From: Tenacibaculum mesophilum
Lineage (GTDB): Bacteria; Bacteroidota; Bacteroidia; Flavobacteriales; Flavobacteriaceae
Direction: 5' to 3'
Assembly: GCF_003867075.1 (NCBI RefSeq)
Contig: NZ_CP032544.1
Location: 2,164,001-2,228,000, forward strand
Length of the DNA: 64,000 bases
Below the pieces are notes generated by a model. That model had not been told where the DNA came from. It ran no database searches and saw only the letters and a program-made list of their open reading frames with translations. Position numbers and translations under genes: made by a program. This document shows positions 32,709 through 42,370 of the stretch, piece by piece; position 1 is the stretch's first letter; every line of letters begins with the position of its first letter.

Positions 32709-34070
32709 TTACGCAAATAAGGTAGCAAAAGCCTCTTCAATCTTACTCACTAAAATCAGTTTTATAGAATTATTTTTGCTAGTAATCTTGTTGTATTTTG
32801 AAGTCACAAATGTTTTATACCCTAACTTTTCAGCTTCGGTTATTCGTTGATCTATTTTAGAAACAGGACGAATTTCGCCTGCTAAACCAACTTCAGCTGC
32901 AAAACACACATCTGGATTGATGGCTAAATCTTGGTTTGATGATAAAATCGCTGCTACCACCGCTAAATCTATTGCTGGATCGTCTACATGAATTCCACCT
33001 GTTACATTTAAAAATACATCTTTCGCTCCTAACTTGAATCCTGCACGCTTTTCTAACACCGCCAAAATCATATGCAAGCGTTTTAAGTTATATCCTGTGG
33101 TAGTTCTTTGTGGTGTTCCATAAACCGCTGTTGAAACTAAGGCTTGAATTTCTATCATTAACGGACGAATACCTTCTAAGGTGGATGCAATCGCAGTTCC
33201 ACTTAAATCAGCATCTTTTTTCGAAATTAAAATTTCAGAAGGATTCGACACTTCCCGCAATCCATCTGATAACATTTCGTAGATTCCTAATTCAGCCGTA
33301 GAACCAAAACGATTTTTTTGTGAGCGTAAAATACGGTAGGTATGGTTTCGGTCGCCTTCAAACTGTAACACCACATCTACCATGTGCTCTAAAATCTTAG
33401 GCCCCGCAATATGTCCTTCTTTATTAATATGCCCGATTAATAATACGGGAGTTGCTGTTTCCTTCGCAAATTTGATGAGTTCTGCGGAAGTTTCTCGTAT
33501 TTGCGAAATACTTCCTGGAGAAGCTTCAATCGTATTCGTATGTAAGGTTTGGATAGAATCTATTACCAACACATCTGGCTGAACTTCTTCAATATTTTTA
33601 AAAATCTGTTGGGTATTCGTTTCAGTAAGAATTAAACAGTTAGGATTTTTTCCTTCGATACGTTCAGCACGCATTTTTATCTGCGACTGACTTTCTTCTC
33701 CAGACACATACAATACTTTTTGCGGAATTTGTAAAGCAATTTGTAACAACAACGTAGATTTACCAATTCCTGGTTCTCCGCCTAATAACACTACCGCTCC
33801 TTTCACCAATCCGCCACCTAAAACAGTATCTAACTCTTGATTCTTGGTGCCAAATCGCTCTTCTGGATTCAATTGAATATCTTCAACTCGTAAAGGTTTC
33901 GCTATTCTTTTTTGTGTGTTTGATGGCGATTTCCAACTTCTTTTTTCTTCTTTTTGAATCACTTCTTCAACAATAGTGTTCCATTCTTTACATGAGCCAC
34001 ATTGCCCTACCCATTGCGCGTGTTGCGCGCCACAGTTTTGACAGAAAAAAGTTGTTTTGGTTTTTGCCAT
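32709..34070 (-). CDS. radA: DNA repair protein RadA
   Basis: The 453-residue protein has the RadA layout: an N-terminal C4 zinc finger (FCQNCGAQHAQWVGQCGSC), a RecA-like ATPase with Walker A GGEPGIGKSTLLLQIA, Walker B VLVIDSIQTL, the RadA-specific KNRFGSTAELG, and a C-terminal Lon-protease-like domain (GGIHVDDPAIDLAVVAAIL). It is a hexameric helicase-like ATPase that moves along DNA and promotes branch migration in recombination repair. It is followed 35 bp downstream in the genome by the YbhN-like gene, which lies upstream of it in transcription order. Confidence 0.96.
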   Translation of the reverse strand: MAKTKTTFFCQNCGAQHAQWVGQCGSCKEWNTIVEEVIQKEEKRSWKSPSNTQKRIAKPLRVEDIQLNPEERFGTKNQELDTVLGGGLVKGAVVLLGGEPGIGKSTLLLQIALQIPQKVLYVSGEESQSQIKMRAERIEGKNPNCLILTETNTQQIFKNIEEVQPDVLVIDSIQTLHTNTIEASPGSISQIRETSAELIKFAKETATPVLLIGHINKEGHIAGPKILEHMVDVVLQFEGDRNHTYRILRSQKNRFGSTAELGIYEMLSDGLREVSNPSEILISKKDADLSGTAIASTLEGIRPLMIEIQALVSTAVYGTPQRTTTGYNLKRLHMILAVLEKRAGFKLGAKDVFLNVTGGIHVDDPAIDLAVVAAILSSNQDLAINPDVCFAAEVGLAGEIRPVSKIDQRITEAEKLGYKTFVTSKYNKITSKNNSIKLILVSKIEEAFATLFA

Positions 34071-34105
34071 TCGATTTGTAAGATTTACTTACAAAGAAAA
34101 GAAAA

Positions 34106-35056
34106 CTATTTGTTTTTATTATAGATGGGTAAGAACAAAAATGCTAACCCTCCAAAGACAATAATCATAGCCGTTTGAGCTGTCCACATAATCCAACCAA
34201 AGGCTGTTGCAGGTTCTTCTGCAATTCCAAATAAAGCCAAAGCTCCAGCTACGGCAACAGGATACAATCCTATCCCTCCATTAGTCGCCGCAATCGCAAA
34301 TCCACCAGCGATAAACCCGATTAAAACACCTCCTAACGGAACCTGTAATCCATCAATTGCTGGAATGGTTGCCCAAAACATTAACACATACATTACCCAA
34401 ATAAATACGGTATGAAATATGAATGCCCATTTATGTTGCATTTTCAAAATACTGGTTACTCCCTCAATTAATCCTGCTACAAAATTTTTGATTTTTAGTC
34501 CAATTCCTGATTGCGCTTTTTTTACAAACCTTGTAAAAATCATAAACACTAAAACCAAACCACCAATAAGAATTCCAATTTTCATTGGATTAAAATTCTC
34601 GGTTAGTAATTCAAAAATAAAATCAAACTGTACAAAAAGTGTGATTACTATGATGCTAAGCATCATGATTAAATCTGCCATTCGTTCGGCAACAATAGTA
34701 CCAAAACCTTTTTCAAACGGAATGTTTTCATAATTAGTCATTACAGCTGCACGAGACACTTCCCCTGCTCTTGGCACTGCATAATTTACCAAATACGCTA
34801 CTAAAACCGCCATAGTACTATTGCCAAAATCTGGTTTATACCCCATAGGCTCCAACAAAAACTTCCAACGATAAGCACGAGATAAGTGACTTAACACCCC
34901 AAAAAACAGTCCTAAAGCTATCCATCCGTAATTAGCATCTTTAAAATATTGTACTAAGGTTTCAATTGAAATTTTTGACAATGAATACCAAACTAAAAAA
35001 CCTCCCAAAATGAGAGGTAATAGTATTTTTGTGATTTTCTTTACTGATATACTCAA
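34106..35056 (-). CDS. YbhN/AglD-like (LPG synthase TM domain) membrane protein
   Basis: The 316-residue protein has about eight membrane helices and the features of the lysylphosphatidylglycerol-synthase transmembrane (UPF0104) family: HLSRAYRWKFLLEPMGYKP, LVAYLVNYAVPRAGEVSRA and GFIAGGFAIAATNGGIGLYP. The catalytic soluble domain of MprF is absent. Such stand-alone membrane domains are thought to move lipids or lipid-linked substrates; the substrate here is unknown. It appears to start at a TTG at 35056, just 1 bp past the panD stop codon, so it is probably translated with panD. Confidence 0.82.
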   Translation of the reverse strand: MSISVKKITKILLPLILGGFLVWYSLSKISIETLVQYFKDANYGWIALGLFFGVLSHLSRAYRWKFLLEPMGYKPDFGNSTMAVLVAYLVNYAVPRAGEVSRAAVMTNYENIPFEKGFGTIVAERMADLIMMLSIIVITLFVQFDFIFELLTENFNPMKIGILIGGLVLVFMIFTRFVKKAQSGIGLKIKNFVAGLIEGVTSILKMQHKWAFIFHTVFIWVMYVLMFWATIPAIDGLQVPLGGVLIGFIAGGFAIAATNGGIGLYPVAVAGALALFGIAEEPATAFGWIMWTAQTAMIIVFGGLAFLFLPIYNKNK

Positions 35057-35057
35057 A

Positions 35058-35408
35058 CTATTCTAGCAAGTTGTTTTCTTCGTTAGGAAATACTAATTGT
35101 GGTTTAAACTTTTTGGCTTCTTCTAACTCCATAAAAGCATATACAATTAAGATAAGTACATCTCCTTTTTGAACCCTACGAGCTGCTGCTCCATTCAAAG
35201 TAATTTCACCACTCTTTCTTGGTCCTGGAATTGCATAGGTTTCTAAACGCTCTCCATTATTGTTATTCACAATCTGTACACGTTCTCCTTCAATAATTCC
35301 AGCAGCATCCATTAAATCTTCATCAATGGTGATACTTCCTATATAATTTAAATCCGCGTTGGTTACTTTAACGCGGTGTATTTTAGATTTTACTACTTGT
35401 ACTAACAT
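35058..35408 (-). CDS. panD: Aspartate 1-decarboxylase
   Basis: The 116-residue proenzyme matches PanD. Gly24-Ser25 in [16 protein letters not shown] is the self-cleavage site that makes the pyruvoyl cofactor; [19 protein letters not shown] and the Lys/Arg near the N-terminus ([10 protein letters not shown]) are conserved. It decarboxylates L-aspartate to beta-alanine, which PanC joins to pantoate. panC is the next gene upstream (88 bp gap), and the YbhN-like gene follows after 1 bp. No PanM/PanZ activator is seen. Confidence 0.96.
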   Translation of the reverse strand: MLVQVVKSKIHRVKVTNADLNYIGSITIDEDLMDAAGIIEGERVQIVNNNNGERLETYAIPGPRKSGEITLNGAAARRVQKGDVLILIVYAFMELEEAKKFKPQLVFPNEENNLLE

Positions 35409-35496
35409 GCTGCAAAAATAATTGTTTTTTAATGAATACTAGATTGTTTTTTGATGATTTTAACATTATTACAAAGCTCATTCTTAAGCTCAAACA

Positions 35497-36345
35497 TTAA
35501 CTCTTTAAACGAATATTATCTATCAAGCGAATGTCTCCAGCAAAAACAGCTATAAACGCACGATACTTCATATTTTCTTTAGTCTCTGTTACCGTTTGCA
35601 ATGTTTTTTCATCTGCAATGGTAAAATATTCTAATTCAAGTAACGGATGATTTTTAAATTGTTTTTTCACCCATTTTGTTAACTCTTTTGGATCTTTTAC
35701 TCCAAATTTCTTTTTTGCTTTTTTTAATGTTTTATAGATAAATGGTGCAGCTTCACGGTATTCTTTTGTTAATCTCGTATTTCGAGAACTCATAGCCAAC
35801 CCATCATCTTCTCTAAAAATTGGTCTTCCTTTAATTTTTACTGGTAAGTTATATTTTTCTACTAACTTTTTAATAATTTGCAATTGCTGAAAATCTTTTT
35901 CACCAAAATAAGCAGTATCTGGTTCTACTATTTCAAATAACGTTTTTACTATTGTTCCAACACCATCAAAATGACCATCTCTAAACCTCCCTTCCATTTG
36001 ATGTTCTAGCCCATCAAAATCAAACTTTTCTGATGTAATATTTTCGGCATATATTTCTTCTACTGAAGGAAAGAACAACACATCACAATTAGCAGACGTT
36101 AACAACTCCACATCACTTTCATAAGTCTTGGGATATTTATCTAAATCTTCTTTATTATCAAACTGTGTAGGATTTACAAAAACACTAACTACTGCAATAT
36201 CATTCTTCTTTTTTGCTCTTCTAATAAGCGATAAATGCCCTTGATGAAGAGCCCCCATAGTTGGAACAAACCCGATTGATTTTTTATCCTTTTTTTGAGA
36301 TGATAAAAACTCTTTTATTTCAGATTTTCTTGTGAAAATTTTCAT
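35497..36345 (-). CDS. panC: Pantothenate synthetase
   Basis: The 282-residue protein carries the PanC motifs in order: FVPTMGALHQGHLSLIRRA (HIGH-like), VSVFVNPTQFDNKEDLDKYP, YFGEKDFQQLQIIKKLV, and the KMSKS-like SSRNTRL. It makes pantothenate from pantoate, beta-alanine and ATP. With panD it gives the aspartate-to-pantothenate branch that feeds coenzyme A and the phosphopantetheine of AcpP. It is divergent from the short GT5 gene, a pairing I recall from other Flavobacteriaceae. Confidence 0.96.
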   Translation of the reverse strand: MKIFTRKSEIKEFLSSQKKDKKSIGFVPTMGALHQGHLSLIRRAKKKNDIAVVSVFVNPTQFDNKEDLDKYPKTYESDVELLTSANCDVLFFPSVEEIYAENITSEKFDFDGLEHQMEGRFRDGHFDGVGTIVKTLFEIVEPDTAYFGEKDFQQLQIIKKLVEKYNLPVKIKGRPIFREDDGLAMSSRNTRLTKEYREAAPFIYKTLKKAKKKFGVKDPKELTKWVKKQFKNHPLLELEYFTIADEKTLQTVTETKENMKYRAFIAVFAGDIRLIDNIRLKS

Positions 36346-36407
36346 TGTTATTTAATTGAAATGCATGCAAAATTAGCAATTTAACACGATTTTTGCATTA
36401 ATTTTCG

Positions 36408-36415
36408 TATTTTTG
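36408..36415 (+). promoter_or_regulatory. Putative -7 promoter element for the GT5-DUF4270-glmS run
   Basis: TATTTTTG matches TAnnTTTG, 26 bp upstream of the ATG at 36442. The closest TTTG is too near (12 bp), so the -33 half is uncertain. Confidence 0.45.
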
Positions 36416-36441
36416 CACCTTCAATAAAAGAGACCGATTTA

Positions 36442-37257
36442 ATGAAGGATAAGAGAATTTTATATGTTTCATCAGAGGTAACACCATATTTACCAGAAAC
36501 AGAATTATCGTCTACCGCATTTAACGTTGCTAAAAATGCACATTCTAAAGGAATTCAAACCCGTATTTTCATGCCTCGATTTGGGGTGATTAATGAGCGA
36601 AGGCATCAGTTACACGAAGTTATTCGTCTATCGGGTATGAACCTAATTATTAACGACATGGATATGCCTTTAATAATTAAGGTTGCATCCATTCCTAAAG
36701 AAAGAATGCAAGTATACTTTATTGACAATGATGAATATTTTAAGCGTAAAGCAGTTTATTCTGACGAAGACGATAAGCTTTTTGAAGATAACGATGAGCG
36801 TATGATTTTCTTCGCTAAAGGTGTAGTTGAAACCGTTAAAAAATTAAACTGGGCTCCTGATATTATTCATGTTCATGGATGGATGGCATCTTTATTACCT
36901 CTATATTTAAGAGAATATTATAAAGAAGAACCTTTGTTTGCAGAAAGTAAGATTGTAACTTCGCTTTACAATAGTGACATTGAAGATTTAAATAAAGAAA
37001 TGGCTAATAAAGTTCGTTTTGATAAGATTGAGGAATCAAAGGTAGCAACTATCGAAACACCGAGTCATTTAAACATTTTGAAAAGTGCTATTGAAAACTC
37101 AGATGCTATCATAAAAGGCAGTGAAGTTTTACCGGAAGAAGTTGAAACCTATATTAATAACAATAATGTAAAAGTTTTAGATTTTCAATCGGAAGAAACC
37201 TTAACTGAAGCATATTTAGAATTTTATAAAGATAACGTTTTAGAATTAAGCGAATAA
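36442..37257 (+). CDS. Short glycogen/starch synthase-like protein (N-terminal GT5 domain only)
   Basis: The 271-residue protein matches the N-terminal half of glycogen synthase: RILYVSSEVTPYLPETELSS at the start, FMPRFGVINERRHQL, and HVHGWMASLLPLYLREYY. Full glycogen synthases are near 480 residues; the C-terminal half that binds ADP-glucose and carries the catalytic glutamate is missing. The classical KTGGL glucan-binding loop is also replaced (ETELSS). The protein therefore may not be a working glycogen synthase. Its stop codon shares a base with the start of the DUF4270 gene (TAATGA), so the two are translationally coupled, and glmS follows. Confidence 0.85.
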   Translation: MKDKRILYVSSEVTPYLPETELSSTAFNVAKNAHSKGIQTRIFMPRFGVINERRHQLHEVIRLSGMNLIINDMDMPLIIKVASIPKERMQVYFIDNDEYFKRKAVYSDEDDKLFEDNDERMIFFAKGVVETVKKLNWAPDIIHVHGWMASLLPLYLREYYKEEPLFAESKIVTSLYNSDIEDLNKEMANKVRFDKIEESKVATIETPSHLNILKSAIENSDAIIKGSEVLPEEVETYINNNNVKVLDFQSEETLTEAYLEFYKDNVLELSE

Positions 37258-38804
37258 TGATTAGAAAAATTGGTGTACTTGGTATTAGCTTGCTATGTTT
37301 AGTAACTATTACATCTTGTGAAAAAGACTTTAGTGAAGTTGGGACAAATGTTATTAATAATGACAAGTTTGAAACAGGAGAAATTCTATTGGATGTTAAA
37401 ATAACTCCAATAGACACAAAAAATGTACAAGCTGATAATATTAACGCTACTATTAGTGATTATTGGCTAGGAGTGTATAACAATCCTAATGCTGAAAAAA
37501 TTGAAGCGTCAATCATTTCTCAACTTGGTTATATACCAAACTTAAATAATAAAGACACAGATACCACTGTATTTAACCTTGATAAGGTTATCTTAAAAAT
37601 TCCATACCAAGCTACTTCTTTAGGCACAACCGATGGCGTTACTAGTTTTAAATTAGATTCTATTTTAGGTAATCCTGATATAGCAACTAATGTTCAGGTA
37701 CTAGAAAATGAAACATATTTAAATACATTAAACCCTAGTGATCCGTCTAAAAGAAATACTTTTTTTTCTGATAATGAATATTTAGGTGACAACGTATTAA
37801 GTGAAGGAGGTATTTATGAATTAAAACCTAAAGCCACAGATACTACTTTTATTTTTGACAGAATTGACAGGTCTTCTTCATTAACAAGCACAACAACTTA
37901 CAAAGATACTGTCAGAGCTTTAAACTCTCAAAACCTTAAGGTTCCATTTTTAGCAATTCCATTGGATATAACAAAAATGAAAGCATTATTTTGGGATAAA
38001 TTTCATAGAGTAGAATTTGCATCTAAGGAAGCTTTTGACAATTATTTTAGAGGAATTAAAATAGTCGCTACAGGAAGTGATGGGTCACTAGTTCCTTTAA
38101 ATCTAGCTTCTTCACCTACTCCATCTGTAGATTTCCTGTACACTAAATCTGATATTGATGGAACAACTATAAAAAAAACCACTGAGGGCACATATAGCTT
38201 TCCTCTTTCTGGTGTAAGAAATAGTATTTATAAAATGACTCCTGCTGCAAATCCAGCTCCCGCTAACAACTTTGTTATTCAAGGAACAGCTGGTAGGATT
38301 GCAGAAGTTGAAATTTTAGACGAGACAAAAGTTCAAGAATTAAAAAGTAATAACTGGCTAATCAACGATGCCTCACTTACTTTTTATATAAACCAAACAA
38401 TTAATAATGATGCCAATGTTATTCCTCAGCAATTATTCTTATATCAAAATAAGAAAAACGAGGCAGGCGGCATTTCACCAACTCAGTTAACAGATGCTTA
38501 TGTTGATCCAGCTTCATTTAGCGGAGTTTTAAAGAAAACTGACGATGATAACCCTGAAAAATATACTTTTAGAATTACCGATTACATTTCCAAACTATTA
38601 TCGGGAGAAGAAAACACAACTACTGATCCTTTAGTTTTAAAAGTATACAATCCTACAGATGCCCCTGTAGTTAATAATGTTTTAACAACCTCTGTTAAAT
38701 CCTATAACTGGAACCCAAGGGCTGTAACATTGTTAGATGGTAATGAGACTACTAACGGAACTAAAAGAGCTGTTTTAAAAATATCATATTCAAAAGAAAA
38801 GTAA
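37257..38804 (+). CDS. DUF4270 family lipoprotein
   Basis: The 515-residue protein has a lipoprotein signal (LLCLVTITSCEKDFSEVG, Cys at about 22) and then the DUF4270 pattern: NVINNDKFETGEILLDVKIT near the start and repeated short beta-strands with LDKVILKIPY, SLTFYINQT and LKISYSKEK. The family is restricted to Bacteroidota and predicted to lie on the outer membrane; no function is established. It overlaps the short GT5 gene by one base and is followed 5 bp later by glmS, so the three genes form an operon. A role in cell-surface polysaccharide would fit these neighbours but is inference. Confidence 0.87.
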   Translation: MIRKIGVLGISLLCLVTITSCEKDFSEVGTNVINNDKFETGEILLDVKITPIDTKNVQADNINATISDYWLGVYNNPNAEKIEASIISQLGYIPNLNNKDTDTTVFNLDKVILKIPYQATSLGTTDGVTSFKLDSILGNPDIATNVQVLENETYLNTLNPSDPSKRNTFFSDNEYLGDNVLSEGGIYELKPKATDTTFIFDRIDRSSSLTSTTTYKDTVRALNSQNLKVPFLAIPLDITKMKALFWDKFHRVEFASKEAFDNYFRGIKIVATGSDGSLVPLNLASSPTPSVDFLYTKSDIDGTTIKKTTEGTYSFPLSGVRNSIYKMTPAANPAPANNFVIQGTAGRIAEVEILDETKVQELKSNNWLINDASLTFYINQTINNDANVIPQQLFLYQNKKNEAGGISPTQLTDAYVDPASFSGVLKKTDDDNPEKYTFRITDYISKLLSGEENTTTDPLVLKVYNPTDAPVVNNVLTTSVKSYNWNPRAVTLLDGNETTNGTKRAVLKISYSKEK

Positions 38805-38809
38805 GTTGT

Positions 38810-40666
38810 ATGTGTGGAATTACTGGATATATTGGACATAGAGAAGCTTATCCAATTGTAATTAATGGATTAAAGCGTTTAGAATATAGAGGTTATGATA
38901 GTGCGGGAATCATGATGTATGATGGTGAAACAATGCACTTATCAAAAACCAAAGGAAAAGTTTCTGATTTAGAGACAATTACAAACAAAGAAGAAAAAAG
39001 AAAAAATGGCAAAATAGGCATTGGACATACTCGTTGGGCAACACATGGCGTTCCTAATGATATAAATTCTCATCCTCATTTTTCTCAATCTGAAAATCTT
39101 GTAATTGTTCATAATGGAATTATAGAAAACTATGATACCATTAAAAAAGAATTGCTTTCTAGAGGCTATGAATTTAAAAGTGATACCGATACTGAGGTTT
39201 TAGTAAACCTTATTGAAGAAATAAAAAAAAGCGAGGAATGTAAATTAGGAAAAGCTGTTCAATTAGCTTTAACCAATGTAATTGGAGCTTATGCAATTGC
39301 TGTTTTTGACAAAACAAAACCTAATGAATTAGTCGTAGCTCGATTAGGTAGCCCTATTGCTATTGGGGTTGGAAAAAACAACGAAGAGTTTTTCGTAGCT
39401 TCTGATGCTTCTCCTTTTATTGAATATACAAAAGATGCTATTTACCTTGAAGATGGTGAATTAGCTATTATAAAAAAGGATAAAGGGATTAAAGTTCGTA
39501 AAATTGAGAGTGATAAAGAAATTGATGCGAATATTCAAAAACTACAATTAAGTCTTGAACAGATAGAAAAAGGTGGTTATGATCACTTTATGTTGAAAGA
39601 AATATATGAACAACCTAAAGCTATTATAGATACTTACAGGGGAAGAATGTTAGCTAATGAGGGAATTATACGAATGGCTGGTGTTGATGATAATATGTCT
39701 AAATTCTTAAACGCAGACAGAATTATCGTTGTAGCTTGTGGTACTTCTTGGCATGCAGGGTTGGTTGGAGAATATCTTTTTGAAGATATGGCACGTATTC
39801 CTGTTGAAGTTGAATATGCCTCAGAGTTTAGATATCGTAATCCTATTATTACCCCAAAAGATGTAGTAATTGCCATTTCTCAGTCTGGTGAAACAGCTGA
39901 TACTTTAGCTGCTATTAAACTTGCTAAATCTAAAGGAGCTTTTGTTTTTGGTATTTGTAACGTAGTAGGCTCTTCAATTGCTAGGGAAACACATGCTGGT
40001 GCTTATACGCATGCTGGTCCAGAAATTGGAGTAGCTTCAACTAAAGCATTCACAACACAGATAACAGTACTTTCTCTAATTGCTTTAAAACTAGCACAAG
40101 CTAAAGGAACTTTATCAACATCTGCAGTAAATACTTATTTACAAACGATGCAACAAATTCCTACTCAGGTAGAAAGTTTATTGAAAATTGATTCCCAAGT
40201 TAAAGAAATAGCAGCCGTATATAAAGACGCTAAAAACTGTTTGTATTTAGGTAGAGGGTTTAACTTTCCTGTTGCTTTAGAAGGGGCTTTAAAACTAAAA
40301 GAAATCTCTTACATTCATGCTGAAGGGTATCCTGCTGCTGAAATGAAACACGGACCGATTGCCTTAATTGATGAAAACATGCCTGTTTTTGTCATTGCAA
40401 CAAGTAGAGGACATTACGAAAAAGTAGTAAGTAATATTCAAGAAATTAAGTCTCGTAGCGGTAAAATAGTAGCAATTGTTACGGAAGGTGATGAAACAGT
40501 TAAGGAAATAGCTGACCATGTAATTGAAATACCAGATACAGAAGAAGCTTTTTCTCCTTTATTAACTACAATACCACTCCAATTACTTTCATACCATATA
40601 GCAGTAATGTTGGATAAAAATGTTGACCAACCAAGAAACTTAGCAAAATCGGTTACTGTAGAGTAA
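38810..40666 (+). CDS. glmS: Glutamine-fructose-6-phosphate aminotransferase (isomerizing)
   Basis: The 618-residue protein is full-length GlmS. The N-terminal glutaminase domain (about 1-240) has the nucleophile Cys as residue 2 (MCGITGYIGHREAY) and GHTRWATHG; two SIS sugar-isomerase domains follow (VVACGTSWHAGLVGEY and LGRGFNFPVALEGALKLKE), ending in QPRNLAKSVTVE. It makes glucosamine 6-phosphate from fructose 6-phosphate and glutamine, the entry into UDP-GlcNAc, peptidoglycan and lipopolysaccharide. No glmS ribozyme is expected in this phylum, and the 5-bp gap before the gene has no room for one. It ends the GT5-DUF4270-glmS run. Confidence 0.97.
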   Translation: MCGITGYIGHREAYPIVINGLKRLEYRGYDSAGIMMYDGETMHLSKTKGKVSDLETITNKEEKRKNGKIGIGHTRWATHGVPNDINSHPHFSQSENLVIVHNGIIENYDTIKKELLSRGYEFKSDTDTEVLVNLIEEIKKSEECKLGKAVQLALTNVIGAYAIAVFDKTKPNELVVARLGSPIAIGVGKNNEEFFVASDASPFIEYTKDAIYLEDGELAIIKKDKGIKVRKIESDKEIDANIQKLQLSLEQIEKGGYDHFMLKEIYEQPKAIIDTYRGRMLANEGIIRMAGVDDNMSKFLNADRIIVVACGTSWHAGLVGEYLFEDMARIPVEVEYASEFRYRNPIITPKDVVIAISQSGETADTLAAIKLAKSKGAFVFGICNVVGSSIARETHAGAYTHAGPEIGVASTKAFTTQITVLSLIALKLAQAKGTLSTSAVNTYLQTMQQIPTQVESLLKIDSQVKEIAAVYKDAKNCLYLGRGFNFPVALEGALKLKEISYIHAEGYPAAEMKHGPIALIDENMPVFVIATSRGHYEKVVSNIQEIKSRSGKIVAIVTEGDETVKEIADHVIEIPDTEEAFSPLLTTIPLQLLSYHIAVMLDKNVDQPRNLAKSVTVE

Positions 40667-40689
40667 CAATTGATTTTATTCAAAATACA

Positions 40690-40713
40690 AATCCTGAGAG
40701 TTTTCTCAGGATT
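40690..40713. terminator. Intrinsic terminator after glmS
   Basis: A 10-bp stem (40690-40699 with 40704-40713, core ATCCTGAGA) with a 4-base loop is followed by a T run. It lies between convergent genes. Confidence 0.85.
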
Positions 40714-40716
40714 TTT

Positions 40717-41676
40717 TTATCTATCTTTTTCTAGAGTAATATAAACAGGAAAATGATCTGAAAACCCGCCCTTATAAAAAGGTCCTATAAAAGTTCTAAA
40801 CGGACTTCCTTCATATTTCCCATTGAATATTTTTAACCAATCTCTATTATAAATTTTTGCATCTAAAAATGTGTACTTACTTTTTTTCTCATCAAAAAAA
40901 TCTCTAGAAAACATAATCTGATCAAATAAATGCCATTCTTTGAAATGAGTGGTTGTTCCTTTACCTCTTTTATATAAAGGCTTCATTGGGTTATACAAAT
41001 CATCTGACATCAAATACTCTTCAACACTTTTATTTACGGGGTTATCATTAAAATCTCCCATAATAATAAACTTTGCAGTACTTTCTTCTTCTTTAATCTT
41101 ATCCATAACACTTCGAGTCAATTGGGCTGCTTTTATCCTATTATTTTCAGTTTCTGACACCCCTTCTCTACGTGAAGGCCAATGGTTAACTAAAACGTAT
41201 ACTATTTCATCATTAAGCATCCCTTTAACCACTAATAAATCACGCGTATAATCTACCCCACCTTCTTCATCGTTTAATAAAAGTGAATGCGTTTCTGAAA
41301 ATATAACCTTAAAAAAATCTTTGTTATACATCAAAGCAACATCAATACCTCTTTCGTCTGGTGAATCGTAATGAACATAATCATAATTAAATCTTGACAG
41401 GTTTTTGTGCTTTACTAAATCGTTTACAACAATGGCATTTTCAACCTCAACCAATCCTATAATAACAGGTGGATATGCTGATTGGTTATTTCCTAACTGA
41501 CTAATAACAGATGTTATTTTTCTAAGTTTATGACCATACTTTTTTCTATTCCATCTTAGTTTACCATTTGGTGTAAAATCATCATCAAAAGTATTTGGAT
41601 TATCTACAGTATCGAATAAATTTTCAACATTATAAAAAGCAATCGTATATCTATTTTTTCTCTTATTTGCTGTCAT
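40717..41676 (-). CDS. Endonuclease/exonuclease/phosphatase family protein
   Basis: The 319-residue protein has the EEP fold motifs: IAFYNVENLFDTVDNP, IGLVEVENAIVVNDL with the metal-binding Glu, the central VNHWPSRREG, IIMGDFNDNPVNKSVEEYL with Asp and Asn, and a final GGFSDHFPVYITLE with the catalytic Asp-His. The family cuts phosphodiesters in nucleic acids or phospholipids. There is no signal peptide, which favours an intracellular nuclease or nucleotide phosphodiesterase, but the substrate is not evident. It is a single gene. Confidence 0.88.
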   Translation of the reverse strand: MTANKRKNRYTIAFYNVENLFDTVDNPNTFDDDFTPNGKLRWNRKKYGHKLRKITSVISQLGNNQSAYPPVIIGLVEVENAIVVNDLVKHKNLSRFNYDYVHYDSPDERGIDVALMYNKDFFKVIFSETHSLLLNDEEGGVDYTRDLLVVKGMLNDEIVYVLVNHWPSRREGVSETENNRIKAAQLTRSVMDKIKEEESTAKFIIMGDFNDNPVNKSVEEYLMSDDLYNPMKPLYKRGKGTTTHFKEWHLFDQIMFSRDFFDEKKSKYTFLDAKIYNRDWLKIFNGKYEGSPFRTFIGPFYKGGFSDHFPVYITLEKDR

Positions 41677-42011
41677 TTAAAAAAATTATCATTCGAAAAT
41701 ACAAAAATCAAGCAAGCTTTATAACATAAAGCTAACCTTAAGTATTTAGGTATTCGATAAATTTTAAAAAACAATCTTATATATTTTAATAAAAATCACT
41801 AAACTGTTTAAAATTCATCAAAAAAGAAACTTAAAAAAAGAAATATATTCAATATTAATTATTTGTAAAACAGTTATAAGGCGCTTATTTATTTTACTTT
41901 AAAACAATATTTTATTAATTACCAACATCCAATTAAAAGCCTCATTTACAATACTTTTACAGTGTTAAATTTTAACAAACAAACTTAAAACAAACCCTAA
42001 AACTCTAAAAA
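41677..42011. other. AT-rich intergenic region without recognised features
   Basis: These 335 bp separate two divergently transcribed single genes. The sequence is very AT-rich with many A runs. I find no open frame of note, no tRNA and no strong hairpin. Near-matches to a -7 element (for example TACTTTTA near 41950) lack the final G, so the promoters of both genes are probably here but cannot be placed. Confidence 0.5.
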
Positions 42012-42344
42012 ATGAAAAAGTTATTTGTATTAATGTTCGTCACTCTAATGAGTACTTCAGTTTTTTCAACAAACGAAAATCCTGCAAAAGAGAAAATTAG
42101 AACAAAAATCGTTGAACTATTAGGTAACCCTAACTTTGTTCTAGATAAAGAAGTAAAAACTACCGTAGAATTTTTAATAAACAAAAACGGAGAAATAGTT
42201 ATTTTGAATGTTAACTGTGATACTGAACAAGTTTGTCACTATGTAAAAAGCAGATTAAATTATAAGTTTATAAATAATGAATTTAAGTTAAAAAACCATA
42301 TTTATAAAATGCCTTTAACTATACAGAAAAGTAGTAGTAAGTAA
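42012..42344 (+). CDS. Small exported protein, TonB_C-like fragment
   Basis: The 110-residue protein has a signal peptide (residues 1-20, ending SVFST) and a short domain with KTTVEFLINKNGEIVILNV, which recalls the strand pattern of TonB C-terminal domains (V.F.I...G.V...), then two cysteines in NCDTEQVCHYVKSRL that may form a disulfide. I do not recognise a named family. It is a single gene closed by a terminator, with a large AT-rich upstream region that may carry regulation. Periplasmic, function unknown. Confidence 0.7.
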   Translation: MKKLFVLMFVTLMSTSVFSTNENPAKEKIRTKIVELLGNPNFVLDKEVKTTVEFLINKNGEIVILNVNCDTEQVCHYVKSRLNYKFINNEFKLKNHIYKMPLTIQKSSSK

Positions 42345-42370
42345 TTACTTACCGATTATCCCCTAATAAA

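Noticed and set aside
38804..38810. glmS ribozyme or leader riboswitch before glmS
   Set aside because: Only 5 bp separate the DUF4270 stop and the glmS start, and the ribozyme is known mainly from Firmicutes.
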